Source: Stenotrophomonas maltophilia (GTDB lineage: Bacteria > Pseudomonadota > Gammaproteobacteria > Xanthomonadales > Xanthomonadaceae). From it: 64,000 nt of DNA. The position numbers and the translations under genes were made by a program. Of this stretch, positions 27,692-38,081 are shown in pieces. Under the pieces are notes generated by a model that worked only from the letters and a program-made list of their open reading frames with translations, was not told the DNA's origin and ran no database searches. Each line of letters begins with the position of its first letter. Position 1 is the stretch's first letter. The stretch covers positions 4,730,001 through 4,794,000 of the forward strand of contig NZ_LT906480.1 of NCBI RefSeq assembly GCF_900186865.1, in the 5' to 3' direction.

Positions 27692-27744
27692 CGGTGCGCA
27701 CTTGCGTTACAGTCGAGCACGCTCGACATTACGAACACAACTGC

Positions 27745-28566
27745 ATGGACGACATCCACCCAATCGCGCCGGACAAGCGCGCCGCCATCCTTTCCACCCT
27801 GGCTGACATCGAACAGCGCTACGACGTACGCGTGCTGCTGGCCTGCGAGTCGGGCAGCCGCGGCTGGGGCTTTTCCTCGCCCGACAGCGACTACGACGCG
27901 CGCTTCATCTACGTGCATCGCCAGCCTTGGTATCTCAGCGTCAACGAGAGCACCGGTCCCGGCGAAGCGCAGCGCGATGTGATCGAACTGCCGATCGACG
28001 ATGAGCTCGACGTGAGCGGCTGGGACCTGCGCAAGGCACTGCGACTGGTTTCAAAATCCAATCCGACCCTGATCGAGTGGCTGCGCTCGCCGATCGTCTA
28101 CCAGCAGGATCAGGCGGCGGTGTCACAGTTGTGGGAAGCAGCGAAAGCGTTCCATTCACCGCTGGGCACCTGGTGGCACTACTTCAACATGGCGCGCTCG
28201 AACCATCGCGGCTACCTGCGTGGCGAAACGGTGCGCACCAAGAAGTACCTGTACGTGCTGCGCCCACTGCTGGCCTGCCAGTGGATAGAGCACGAACAGA
28301 CACCCCCGCCGATGGCCTTCGAGGATCTGCTGGACCGGCTGCTGCCAGACGGTGCGGTGCGTGAAGTCATCGATGCCCTGCTGGCGGTCAAGCGGGCCAG
28401 CGCCGAGGTCGCCGCCGGGCCGCGCATTGCGGCGATCAGCGACTACATCGATCGTGAACTGGCCATCCGGACTGCGCAGGCGCCACAGCTGCCCGCCGGA
28501 CGAGGTGATGCTGCGTGGCTGGATGAGCTGTTCCGGCAGATGCTGGCCGAGCACGCGCCTGCATGA
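27745..28566 (+). CDS. RlaP-type DNA polymerase beta superfamily nucleotidyltransferase
   Basis: A 273-residue protein with the polymerase-beta nucleotidyltransferase motif SGSRGWGFSSPDSDYDARF: Gly37-Ser38 and the acidic residues Asp47, Asp49 and Asp51. LIEWLRSPIVY and HYFNMARSNHRGYL are typical of the RlaP (PF10127) family, which co-occurs with RNA-repair genes in many bacteria. No RNA ligase, archease or RtcB gene is nearby, so its role here is open. The ATG at 27745 fits the family start; the frame before it reads through the SMAG element. It is flanked by SMAG pairs on both sides. Confidence 0.82.
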   Translation: MDDIHPIAPDKRAAILSTLADIEQRYDVRVLLACESGSRGWGFSSPDSDYDARFIYVHRQPWYLSVNESTGPGEAQRDVIELPIDDELDVSGWDLRKALRLVSKSNPTLIEWLRSPIVYQQDQAAVSQLWEAAKAFHSPLGTWWHYFNMARSNHRGYLRGETVRTKKYLYVLRPLLACQWIEHEQTPPPMAFEDLLDRLLPDGAVREVIDALLAVKRASAEVAAGPRIAAISDYIDRELAIRTAQAPQLPAGRGDAAWLDELFRQMLAEHAPA

Positions 28567-28585
28567 AGAGCCGCACCTGCCGCTG

Positions 28586-28660
28586 GTAGTGCCGGCCGCT
28601 GGCCGGCAACCACGGAAATCCAGGCGTGCCGCGCGGTTGCCGGCCAGCGGCCGGCACTAC
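28586..28660. repeat. SMAG inverted pair
   Basis: GTAGTGCCGGCCGCTGGCC at 28586 faces the inverse copy ending GGCCGGCACTAC at 28660. It lies between the nucleotidyltransferase and the carbonic anhydrase homologue. Confidence 0.9.
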
Positions 28661-28706
28661 CACCCGGGTATCATCGTCGCGAACGCCCTGATTTCCGGAG
28701 ACCCCG

Positions 28707-29237
28707 ATGAACCCGCTGCGCCCCTTCCGCGACAAGATGCCCGTCCTCGGCGAGCGCGTGTACATCGACCCGTCGTGCACGATCATCGGTGACGTGGAAC
28801 TGGGCGACGACGTGTCGGTGTGGCCGGGCACGGTCATCCGCGGTGACGTCAATTACGTACGCATCGGTGCACGCACCAACGTGCAGGACGGCACCATCAT
28901 CCACGTCAGCCACCACAGCCCGTACAACAAGGCGGGCTACCCGACCCTGATCGGCGAAGGCGTGACCGTCGGCCACGGCTGCATCATCCACGCCTGCACG
29001 ATCGGCGATTACAGCCTGATCGGCATGGGCGCCTGCATCCTCGACGGTGCCCGCGTTGAACGCCACGGCTTCGTCGGTGCCGGCGCGGTGATCGGTCCCG
29101 GCAAGGTGGTGGGCGAAGGCGAGCTGTGGGTCGGCAATCCGGCCCGGCCGGCACGCACGCTGAGCGACAAGGAGATCGAGTCGCTGCACTACTCGGCCGA
29201 CCACTACCTGCGGCTGAAGGACGAATACCGGGGCTGA
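28707..29237 (+). CDS. Gamma-class carbonic anhydrase family protein (YrdA-like)
   Basis: A 176-residue left-handed beta-helix protein with hexapeptide repeats. The metal-binding histidines of the gamma class appear as His66 (GTIIHVS), His90 (TVGHGC) and His95 (IIHACTIG). The E. coli homologue YrdA binds zinc but its activity is poorly defined. A GGAG ribosome site precedes the ATG at 28707. The 123 bases up to the next gene look like that operon's promoter region; no clear element was identified. Confidence 0.92.
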   Translation: MNPLRPFRDKMPVLGERVYIDPSCTIIGDVELGDDVSVWPGTVIRGDVNYVRIGARTNVQDGTIIHVSHHSPYNKAGYPTLIGEGVTVGHGCIIHACTIGDYSLIGMGACILDGARVERHGFVGAGAVIGPGKVVGEGELWVGNPARPARTLSDKEIESLHYSADHYLRLKDEYRG

Positions 29238-29360
29238 GCAGCCAACGCTGCCGCGCGGCTCTGCTAAAGTCTGGGCCCGACCAGGATCTGTCGAGACCCC
29301 CATGCCTGTGGTTGCCAGCCGGAGAGGACTCCGGCGCCCACAACGAAGGCCACCGCGCTG

Positions 29361-30050
29361 ATGGCCGCACCGATGCTCGATACCTACCGTGAGGTGGTGA
29401 CGCCGGAGGGTGTGCTGCTTCAGTTGCCGGTAGCCGGACCGCTGCCGCGGGCCATGGCCTGGCTGGTCGATCTTGGCGTGCGCATCGCGGTACTGGTGCT
29501 GATGGCGATTCCGCTGGCGGTGCTGGACGAATTCGGCTCCGGCCTCAACCTGGTGCTGATGTTCCTGGTCTACTGGGTCTACCCGATCGTGTGCGAGGCG
29601 CTGTGGGGCCGTACCCTGGGCAAGCGCGCGCTGGGCCTGCGCGTGCTGTCCCGCGATGGCGCGCCCGTGGGCTGGATGGCGGCGATCACCCGCAACCTGC
29701 TGCGCACGGTGGACATGCTGCCGTTCGGCTACGCACTGGGCCTGGTCAGCAGCCTGTTCGATCCGCACGGCCGCCGCCTCGGCGACCTGGTGGCCGGCAC
29801 CGTGGTGGTGCACGCGCCTGTGCTGTACCTGCCGCCGCCACCTACCATCGACAGCGTGCTGGCCCCGCCGCAGCCACTGCGGCCGGAGGAACAGGCCGCG
29901 CTGATGGCCTTCGCCGAGCGCGCGCCACGGCTGTCGGCGGCCCGCCAGCAGGAGCTGGCCGGCATTGCCGAGCCCCTGACCGGTACCCACGGCCAGGTCG
30001 CCGTGCTGCGCCTGTACGCCATGGCCAACTGGCTGCTGGGGCGGCGATGA
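29361..30050 (+). CDS. RDD family membrane protein
   Basis: A 229-residue integral membrane protein with the RDD fold: PRAMAWLVDLGVRI (the Arg-Asp-Asp type motif in helix 1), a second helix LVLMFLVYWVYPIV, GRTLGKRALGLRV, and HGRRLGDLVAGTVVV. It has three predicted membrane segments and a soluble C-terminal tail. It is the first gene of a six-gene operon in which every junction overlaps; its TGA shares bases with the next ATG (ATGA at 30047). Function unknown; some RDD proteins act as ion/proton antiporters. Confidence 0.9.
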   Translation: MAAPMLDTYREVVTPEGVLLQLPVAGPLPRAMAWLVDLGVRIAVLVLMAIPLAVLDEFGSGLNLVLMFLVYWVYPIVCEALWGRTLGKRALGLRVLSRDGAPVGWMAAITRNLLRTVDMLPFGYALGLVSSLFDPHGRRLGDLVAGTVVVHAPVLYLPPPPTIDSVLAPPQPLRPEEQAALMAFAERAPRLSAARQQELAGIAEPLTGTHGQVAVLRLYAMANWLLGRR

Positions 30051-31039
30051 AACAGGAACAGTTCGTCGCCCGCTACCAGCAGGAATGGCAGGAGCTGGAA
30101 CAGTGGCTGCTGCTGCGTGCCGGCGCCTCGCGCCGCGCGCGCCGCAAGGCCAGCGGCCTGGCACTGGACGATACCGCCGTCCCGCAGCGCTACCGGCGCC
30201 TGTGCCAGCAGCTGGCGCTGGCCCGCGAGCGCGGTTACAGCCCGCAGCTGGTCCAGCGCCTGCAGCAGCTTATGCAGCAGGGCCACAGTGTGCTGTACCG
30301 CACACGGCCGACGCGCTGGCGCGCCGCGCTGGAATTCCTCGTGGCCGACTTCCCGCTGCTCGTGCGCAGCCAGGCACGCAGCATGTGGGTGGCGCTGGCG
30401 ATGTTCGCGCTGCCGGCAATCGCCTGCTTCGTGCTTGTACAGGTCTACCCGGACCTGATCCACACGTTGATGGACAACCGCCAGATCGCCGCGATGGAGC
30501 GCATGTACGACCCTGCCGCCGAACGACTGGGCCGCGACAGCGGTACCGACTGGATGATGTTCGGCCACTACATCCTCAACAACATCAGCATTGCCCTGCG
30601 CACCTTCGCCAGCGGCCTGCTGGCCGGGCTGGGTACGCTGCTGGTGCTGCTGTTCAACGGCGTCACCATCGGCGCGGTGGCCGGCCACCTGCAGCACATC
30701 GGACACGGTGGACCATTCTGGCGCTTCGTGGCCGGCCATGGCGCGTTCGAGCTGACCGCGATCGTGATCGCCGGCGGTGCCGGCCTGCAGCTGGGCATGA
30801 AGCTGCTGGCACCGGGCCGGCGCAGCCGCCTGGACGCGCTGGTCGACGGTGGCCGCATCGGTGCGCGGCTGTGCCTGGGCGTGGCGTTCATGCTGCTGGT
30901 CGCAGCCTTCATCGAAGCGTTCTGGTCGTCGATCGCTGAAGTCCCCGCATGGACCAAGTTCGGCGTCGCCGGAGTGCTCTGGGCCGGCGTGCTGCTGTGG
31001 CTATGGCGTGGCGGGCGTGGAGGCGGCCATGCGCATTGA
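30047..31039 (+). CDS. SpoIIM/stage II sporulation protein M-like membrane protein
   Basis: A 330-residue protein with an N-terminal helical cytoplasmic part (about 1-105) and a membrane part of five or six segments. GHYILNNISIALRTFASGLLAGLGT and FNGVTIGAVAGHL followed by HGAFELTAIVIAGGAGL are the SpoIIM (DUF95) signatures. This is not a spore-former; the family is widely used outside Firmicutes beside MoxR and DUF58 genes. It overlaps the RDD gene by ATGA and the DUF4129 gene by 11 bases. Confidence 0.88.
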   Translation: MKQEQFVARYQQEWQELEQWLLLRAGASRRARRKASGLALDDTAVPQRYRRLCQQLALARERGYSPQLVQRLQQLMQQGHSVLYRTRPTRWRAALEFLVADFPLLVRSQARSMWVALAMFALPAIACFVLVQVYPDLIHTLMDNRQIAAMERMYDPAAERLGRDSGTDWMMFGHYILNNISIALRTFASGLLAGLGTLLVLLFNGVTIGAVAGHLQHIGHGGPFWRFVAGHGAFELTAIVIAGGAGLQLGMKLLAPGRRSRLDALVDGGRIGARLCLGVAFMLLVAAFIEAFWSSIAEVPAWTKFGVAGVLWAGVLLWLWRGGRGGGHAH

Positions 31040-32651
31040 CCGTCTGGACGTGGTGCTGCGTGCACGCAGCGGCTGGGAAGCGATGGAGCTGGGCAGTGCC
31101 CTCGCCCGCCGCCATGCGCGCGCCGTGTGGGGCAGCTGGCTGCTGGCCAGTGCTCCGTTGTTCGTGATCTTCAACGGGCTGGGATGGTGGCTGGATGCCT
31201 TCGGTTGGGCCTGGCTGGCGATGTGGTGGTGCAAGCCACTGTTCGAGCGTGCGCCGCTGTATGTGCTGTCGCGCGGCATCTTCGGCGAACCGGTCAGCAC
31301 ACTTTCGGCCCTGCGTGCGCAGCGCCACTGGGGCAACACTGGTTCCTGGGGCTACCTGGGCTGGCGTCGCTTCAGCGTGCTGCGCAGCCTGTGCCTGCCG
31401 GTGAACCTGCTGGAAGGCAACGCACCGGGTCAGCGCGGTCCACGCCGCCGTGCGGTGGCTGCCGGCGCCGCAGGTGCGGCGACAGTGCTGACTGTGACCT
31501 GCATGGCGTTCGAAGCGGTGCTGGTATCTGGTGCCATCGGTGCAGTGTTCATGTTCATGCCACTGGACCTGATGTCCGAATCCTGGCGTGCGGCGTGGGA
31601 CATGATCGGCAAGGACACGCCGGCATGGGCACGCTTCGGTTTCAATCTGGCCTGCTGGCTGGCCTCGGCGCTGATCGGCCCGTTCTTCGTCGGTGCGGGC
31701 TTTGGCCTGTACTTGAACCGGCGTACGCAGATGGAAGCCTGGGACGTCGAAATCGCCCTGCGCCGACTGCGCGATCGCCTGCTGCCGGCGGCATCGACGC
31801 TGGCGCTGCTGCTGTGCCTGGCACTGCCGCTGGTCTCCGCCCCGGTGCATGCGCAGGACGCAGATGCCGAGCCCGGGCGCGCAATGGGCAAGCCCAACGC
31901 CAGTGACATCGCCGCCGAAGACGACGACGATGAACCGACCATCGACCCGGCCAACACGCCGGCCACCATCTTCGGTGGCACGCCGGTGGACACCGCCGGT
32001 TTCCGTCAAGCGGTTAACCGCGCCTATGAGGACCCGCTGCAGCGCCCGACCCGCGAGGTCACCCGCTGGAAGCCGATCGAGCAGGCCGAGGAAAAAAAGA
32101 AGGAAGACAAGCAGCTGCAGCGTGACACCAACAGCAAAGGTGAACGCAAAGCGCGCAGGGACGGCATCGACTGGCTGGCACGGCTGGCCGAATGGGGCCT
32201 GTGGGGCCTGCTCGGCATCCTGCTGCTGGTGCTGCTGCTGACCGCGCGGCTGTGGCTGCCATGGCTGCGTGGCAGTGGCCGGCGCAAGGCCGACGCTGCA
32301 CCGGAGGTGCTGGAGGAACAGGTGGAGTTGCCGGTGGTGCTGCCGCCGGACGTGGCCACCCAGGCTGGCCTGCTCTGGGACCAGGGCCGGCCGCGGCAGG
32401 CGCTGGCCCTGCTGTACCGCGCCAGTGTGCGCACGGTGGGCGAGCGCAGCGGTATCGCGCTTCCACCCGGTGCCACCGAAGCGCAATGCCTGCGCGCGTC
32501 GCGGCGCATGCCCGAGGCCAGCGACCGTGACCTGTTCGCGCGCATCGTGCGCATGTGGCAGTACGCCGCCTACGGTGGCCGCCTGCCCAGCCGCGCCGAT
32601 TTCGATGCATTGGCCGATACCCTGCGCCAGCAGTACGGGTGGCAGGCATGA
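31029..32651 (+). CDS. Multi-spanning membrane protein with C-terminal DUF4129 domain
   Basis: A 540-residue membrane protein. The N-terminal half has about four hydrophobic segments and another near residues 262-278 (LALLLCLALPLVSAPVHA). It continues with an acidic low-complexity stretch (AAEDDDDEP), a Lys/Glu-rich charged region (EEKKKEDK), a further membrane helix (about 383-403), and a C-terminal DUF4129 domain with QAGLLWDQGRPRQALALLYRASV. The GGAGG ribosome site lies inside the end of the SpoIIM gene. DUF4129 often accompanies transglutaminase TgpA; here it stands in a MoxR/DUF58 operon. Confidence 0.85.
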   Translation: MRIDRLDVVLRARSGWEAMELGSALARRHARAVWGSWLLASAPLFVIFNGLGWWLDAFGWAWLAMWWCKPLFERAPLYVLSRGIFGEPVSTLSALRAQRHWGNTGSWGYLGWRRFSVLRSLCLPVNLLEGNAPGQRGPRRRAVAAGAAGAATVLTVTCMAFEAVLVSGAIGAVFMFMPLDLMSESWRAAWDMIGKDTPAWARFGFNLACWLASALIGPFFVGAGFGLYLNRRTQMEAWDVEIALRRLRDRLLPAASTLALLLCLALPLVSAPVHAQDADAEPGRAMGKPNASDIAAEDDDDEPTIDPANTPATIFGGTPVDTAGFRQAVNRAYEDPLQRPTREVTRWKPIEQAEEKKKEDKQLQRDTNSKGERKARRDGIDWLARLAEWGLWGLLGILLLVLLLTARLWLPWLRGSGRRKADAAPEVLEEQVELPVVLPPDVATQAGLLWDQGRPRQALALLYRASVRTVGERSGIALPPGATEAQCLRASRRMPEASDRDLFARIVRMWQYAAYGGRLPSRADFDALADTLRQQYGWQA

Positions 32652-33828
32652 GTCCGCGCCTGTTCTGGTCGCTGCTGCTCGGTGCATTGGTGCTGTTCGG
32701 TGTACCGCTGACCATCCTCTACCTGCGCACGCACGAACGGGTGACCGAGACGATCCGGCTGCCGCCACAGGGCGAGGCCGCCTACAACCCGCTGTACGTA
32801 CTCGGCCAGGCGCTGCGCGCCGATGGCATTGACGTGCACTCGCGGCCACGGCTGGAACTGCAGCAGATGGCACTGGGGCCGAACGATACGGTGGTGCTGC
32901 TGCAGGACAGCAGCGAACTGCCGCCGCCCGTTGCCAGCGCGCTGCTGGACTGGGTCGACGGTGGTGGTCACCTGCTGGTACGTACACCGCCGCCGGCCGA
33001 GGACGATGCCGGCAGCACGCAGGGCCCCTTGCTGGACCGGCTGGGCGTGGACAGCCTGTTCCAGCGCAGCGACTGCCAGCCGTTCCATGTCGACGACGAT
33101 CCTGGCCACGTCGAATTCTGCGGTGGCCGCCGCTTCACCCTGGGTTTTGCCGCCAGTGCGCAGGCCGAACGTCGCTGGGGCACGGATCGCGACCTGGTGT
33201 TCGCGCGCCTGCGCCATGGCCAGGGCAAGGTGAGCGTGCTGGCCGACATGGAGTTCATGCGCAGCGAGGTGGACTCACCGGCGGCGCGCCTGGCGTCGGC
33301 AGGCGGCGGGCCCAGCGACGGCCTGCACGACGCGTCGCATCGCGACCTGACCCGCTACCTGCTCGATCCGAACTACGGCAAGGGTGCGGTCTGGCTGGTC
33401 TATGCCAGCCGCCCGCCGTCGCTGTGGTCGCGCATGTTCTATCAGGGCTGGCCGCTGTGGGCACCGTTGCTGCTGGCCCTGCTGGGTTGGCTGTGGGGCC
33501 GCTCGCAGCGCTTCGGCAGCCTGCTGCCGTCGCCGGTTCTGGAACGCCGTTCGCTGCTGGAGCACGTGCGCGCCAGTGGTGAACTGCTGCTGCGTTTCGG
33601 CCACGGCGCGCGCCTGTACGAGGCCGTACTCGCCCTGTTCCTGCACCGCCTGCGCCTGCGCGCACCGATTGCCGCCGCACTCGATGGCGCGCCGCGCGAT
33701 CAGGCCATCGCCGAGCTGCTGAGGTGGCCGCAAGGCCGCGTTGCCAGCGCGCTCACGCCCCCTCCGCCGCACGATTCCTCCGCCCTGCGCGAGCGCATCC
33801 GCTTGCTGCTCCAGATGAGATCCCTGCT

Positions 33829-33832
<4 letters not shown>
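32648..33832 (+). CDS. DUF4350 domain membrane-anchored protein
   Basis: A 394-residue protein with an N-terminal membrane anchor (about 5-24) and a periplasmic DUF4350 region beginning AAYNPLYVLGQALRADGIDV with DTVVLLQDSSELPPPVASALLDWVDGGGHLLV, resembling a GATase-like Rossmann fold. A second membrane segment lies at about 262-282 (WPLWAPLLLALLGWLWG) with a cytoplasmic helical tail. It overlaps both neighbours by ATGA. Function is unknown; conserved company with MoxR and DUF58 suggests a shared envelope task. Confidence 0.85.
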
Positions 33833-34811
<979 letters not shown>

Positions 34812-34815
<4 letters not shown>

Positions 34816-36110
34816 GGCCGGCCCCGCTGCTGCTGGCGCTGCTGCTGGCCTGGGCCGCCCTGGGTGGCCTGGTGCTGGGCGGCCTGCTGCCGCGCTGGAG
34901 CTGGGCGCTGGCCGCGGTGGCGATTGCCGTGCCAGCGTTGATGGATCTGTGGCGGCAGACGCGGCGTCCATCGCCGCAGATCCAGCGTGAGCTGCCCGAA
35001 GCGCTGGCACTGGGCGTGCGCCGCGAGGCCGCGCTGCGGCTGCAGGCGGACGCATCGATGACGGTGCAGGTGTTCGACCTGGTCCCCGGCGGCTGGCCGC
35101 TGGAGTCGCTGCCGCAGCGCGTGCGCCTGAAGGCCGGCAGCGCCTCCACCCTGCACTACCACCTGCAGCCGCTGCAGCGCGGGCGCTTCCGCTTCGAAGG
35201 CGTGCACCTGCGCATGCGCTCGCCGTGGCGGCTGTGGTGGCAGCAACGCACGCTGCCTCCCGCGCTGGACGTGCGGGTCTATCCGAACTTCGTACCGCTC
35301 ACCCGCTTCGCCCTGTTCAGCGCCGACCAGGCCTCGCGGTTGGTCGGTGCACACGTGAAGCGCCGCCGCGGTGAAGGCACCGACTTCCACCAGATGCGCG
35401 AGTACCGCATCGGCGACAGCCTGCGCCAGCTGGACTGGAAGGCCACCGCGCGTGCGCGCAAGCTGGTCTCGCGCGAGTACCAGGACGAGAAGAACCAGCA
35501 GCTGCTGCTGATGCTCGACAGTGGCCGCCGCATGCTGGCCAGCGAAGGCGGGCTCTCGCACTTCGATCATGCATTGAATGCCTCGCTGGTGGTGGCCTAC
35601 CTGGCGCTGCGCCAGGGCGATGCTGCCGGCCTGTTCGCCACCGGTGGCGAGCGCCGCTGGGTGGCACCGCAGCGTGGCATGGGCACCGTCGAGCACCTGC
35701 TGCGTGCCAGCTACGACCTGCAGCCGCGCGCGGTGGCCACCGACTACCTGGCCGCCGCCACCGAAGTGTCGCTGCGCCAGCGCCGGCGCGCGCTGGTGAT
35801 GCTGGTCAGCAACGTGCGCGACGAAGACATCGAGGATCTGCTGGCGGCGGTGCGCCTGCTGCAGAAACGCCACCTGGTGTGCGTGGCCAGCCTGCGCGAG
35901 CGCGAACTGGATGCTGTCCTCGATGAAGAGGTGCAGTCGCTGGAGGACGCGGCACAGGCCGGCGCCGCGGCGCTGTACCTGCAGCAGCGCGCGAAAGCGC
36001 ATGAAGCGCTGCGCAGCGAGAAGGTGATGGTGCTGGACGTGACCGCCGACGCCCTGCCCGGTGCACTGGTGGAGCGCTATCTGGCGGTGAAGCGCGAAGG
36101 GTTGCTCTGA
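34812..36110 (+). CDS. DUF58 domain protein
   Basis: A 432-residue protein with two N-terminal membrane segments (about 4-24 and 30-45), a beta-rich region, and the DUF58 domain: RRGEGTDFHQMREYRIGD, LRQLDWKATARARKLVSREY and LLLMLDSGRRM, a degenerate VWA fold with the DxDxGR-like motif. It is the last gene of the six-gene operon and the typical partner of MoxR. An SMAG cluster follows its stop and probably marks the end of the transcript. Confidence 0.92.
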
Positions 36111-36122
36111 TACCGGGAGCGG

Positions 36123-36253
36123 TTGCCGGCCAGCGGCCGGCACTACCGACACATCGCTCTGGTAGGTGCCAACCTTGGTTGGCACGAAACCCACAGCGCC
36201 GACCAGGGTCGGCATCTACCAGCAACGGTTGCCTGCCAGCGGCCGGCATTACC
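36123..36253. repeat. SMAG cluster of mixed subtypes
   Basis: The order is an inverted GTAGTGCC-type arm (36123-36146), a GTAGGTGCCAACC-type arm (36162-36185), its inverse (about 36198-36219), and a further degenerate arm (about 36228-36253). The last arm runs a few bases into the 3' end of the zinc-ribbon gene. It separates two convergent operons. Confidence 0.8.
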
Positions 36254-36896
36254 CCTGCAACAACCGCCGCTGCAATCGCTCCACCGCGCGCTGCAGCAAC
36301 ACCCGGTTGCGGGCCAGCTTCATCCACTGCGGCAGGCGCGAGAACATGGATCGGTGATGGCCGCGGCTTTCGCGCAATGTCGCGCTCGCGTACTCGTGCA
36401 ATGCCTGCAGATGTTCAGCGTTATAGGCCCAGAGCAGGCCTGCGCGGGTCTGTTCGACCAGGCACAGCGGCAATCCGAAGTGCGGATCGGCAGGCTCGGC
36501 ATCACGCAATGGACGCACCGAGACCGAAACATCGGTACTGCGATCACATTGCGCACATCGAGCAGCGAAGGACGCCGGTGCAGGAACGCCAGCGGGAACC
36601 CGACGACGCACGTGCAGCCACTGATGCCCACAGAATCCACAGGGTTGGCGGCCCAGCATGTAGACCGCGCCGACCCAGTCCCCACTGTCCAGTGCAGAGC
36701 TGCAGCCGGTGCAGCGGAATCGCGCGGTCCACCGGTAAGGTTCCCAGCTGGCGACCACCCAGCCGGGGGTGTCGCAGCGATGGCAACGCACCGCGACGCG
36801 GTCCGCGAAGGCCTGCAGGCTGCGCCCGTCATCGAAGTGCCGGCCAGGCACGGGCGAAGAACGCCCATGCCGGCCAGGCCAACGTCGCACCGCCAT
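36249..36896 (-). CDS. Zinc-ribbon protein of unknown function, coupled to ygiC
   Basis: A 215-residue protein with four CxxC pairs: CHRC (about 38-41), CTGC (62-65), CGFC (86-89) and CAQC (114-117), which suggest two zinc ribbons. The C-terminal half is helical and rich in Arg and Leu, with no membrane segment. The ATG at 36896 overlaps the TGA of the ygiC-like gene (TGATG), so the two are translationally coupled. I do not recognise a named family; a metal-binding or nucleic-acid-binding role is inference from the ribbons only. Confidence 0.78.
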   Translation of the reverse strand: MAVRRWPGRHGRSSPVPGRHFDDGRSLQAFADRVAVRCHRCDTPGWVVASWEPYRWTARFRCTGCSSALDSGDWVGAVYMLGRQPCGFCGHQWLHVRRRVPAGVPAPASFAARCAQCDRSTDVSVSVRPLRDAEPADPHFGLPLCLVEQTRAGLLWAYNAEHLQALHEYASATLRESRGHHRSMFSRLPQWMKLARNRVLLQRAVERLQRRLLQG

Positions 36897-38074
36897 CAGA
36901 CGTAGATCCGCGTCGGCGCCTCGTCAACGATCGCGTGCGGCACGAAGCGCGCACTGTCACGGGTGATCGCGCTGTCGTCTTCGCGGATGCCGATGCCGCA
37001 GGCGTGGTCACCCACCACCCAGCTGCCGATCAGCGGATAGCCGCCTTCGAAGCGGGTGAGCGGATGGGCGCGCTGGATGATCGCCGGGCCGTCGTAGGGA
37101 CCGTCGCTGCGCTGGGTGCTGCCATCGGCCAGATGCATCTCGATGTTCGCGCCTTCGCGCGAGAACAGCGGCTTGCGCACCCAGCCCGACGCCAGCGTGC
37201 TGCCGTCATCGAAATGCGCTTCCAGCAGGTTCGGATGGCCCACGTTGCGCTGCCACAGCAGCGGCAGGATGCCCTTGTTGCTCAACACCGCCTTCCACGC
37301 CGGCTCCAGCAGCTGCACGCCCGAGCCGGGCAGCGCGCGACCGAATTCCTCGGCCATCAGGTCTTCCAGCGGGTACAGCTTGAACAGCGTGCCGATCACC
37401 GAATCGTCCAGCGCGGTGAAGCGACCGTCCTCGGACAGGCCAATGTCCTCGATGGCGATGGCCTGGCCATGCAGGCCGGCCTGCGATGCACAGTCGCGCA
37501 GATAGTCGACGGTGCCGCGGTCTTCTTCGGAGCTGCCCACGGCACTGAAATACAGCGGCGGCGGCAGCTGCGTGGCCAGTTCGCCGAAACGCTCGACCAG
37601 CGTTTCGTGGATCGCGTTGAACTGGTCGGCGTGCTGCGGCAGGCGACCGGCGTTGCGCTGGTCTTCCAGCCACTGCCATTGGAAGAAGCTGGCCTCGAAC
37701 AGCGAGGTCGGCGTGTCGTAGTTCAGTTCGTACAGCTTGGCCGGGCCAGTACCGTCGTAGGCCAGGTCCAGGCGACCGTACAGATGCGGCTGGCGCTGGC
37801 GCCAGCTGTCGGCGATCCAGTCGCGGTAATGCGACGGAATCGCCAGCTGGTCCATCAAGCGTTCGCTGGCGATGACATCGCCGACCAGGTCCAGCGCCAT
37901 CTGGTGCAGCTCGGCGCTGGGGTCTTCGATGTCCTGCTCGATCTGGCGCAGGGTGAACGCGTAGTACGCGCTTTCGTCCCAGTACGGCTGGCCGTCGATG
38001 GTGTGGAAGCGGAAACCTGCCTCTTCCGCGCGCGCCCGCCATTGGGCACGCTCGGCAATCCGGATGCGCTGCAT
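36896..38074 (-). CDS. ygiC: Glutathionylspermidine synthase family ATP-grasp protein (YgiC-like)
   Basis: A 392-residue ATP-grasp enzyme of the glutathionylspermidine synthase family without the amidase domain, as in E. coli YgiC. Conserved parts include RLDLAYDGTGPAKLYELNYDTPTSLFEA, the catalytic acidic region, SNKGILPLLW and RKPLFSREGANI. These proteins ligate an amine to a peptide-like acid, but the YgiC substrate is not settled. The ATG at 38074 was chosen by family length; the frame extends 28 Ala-rich codons further without support. It follows the ygiB-like gene by 7 bases. Confidence 0.9.
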   Translation of the reverse strand: MQRIRIAERAQWRARAEEAGFRFHTIDGQPYWDESAYYAFTLRQIEQDIEDPSAELHQMALDLVGDVIASERLMDQLAIPSHYRDWIADSWRQRQPHLYGRLDLAYDGTGPAKLYELNYDTPTSLFEASFFQWQWLEDQRNAGRLPQHADQFNAIHETLVERFGELATQLPPPLYFSAVGSSEEDRGTVDYLRDCASQAGLHGQAIAIEDIGLSEDGRFTALDDSVIGTLFKLYPLEDLMAEEFGRALPGSGVQLLEPAWKAVLSNKGILPLLWQRNVGHPNLLEAHFDDGSTLASGWVRKPLFSREGANIEMHLADGSTQRSDGPYDGPAIIQRAHPLTRFEGGYPLIGSWVVGDHACGIGIREDDSAITRDSARFVPHAIVDEAPTRIYV

Positions 38075-38081
38075 GGGTCGA

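Noticed and set aside
30047..31039. Sporulation function from the SpoIIM similarity
   Set aside because: The organism is a non-sporulating gammaproteobacterium, and SpoIIM-like proteins are common beside MoxR/DUF58 genes outside spore-formers.
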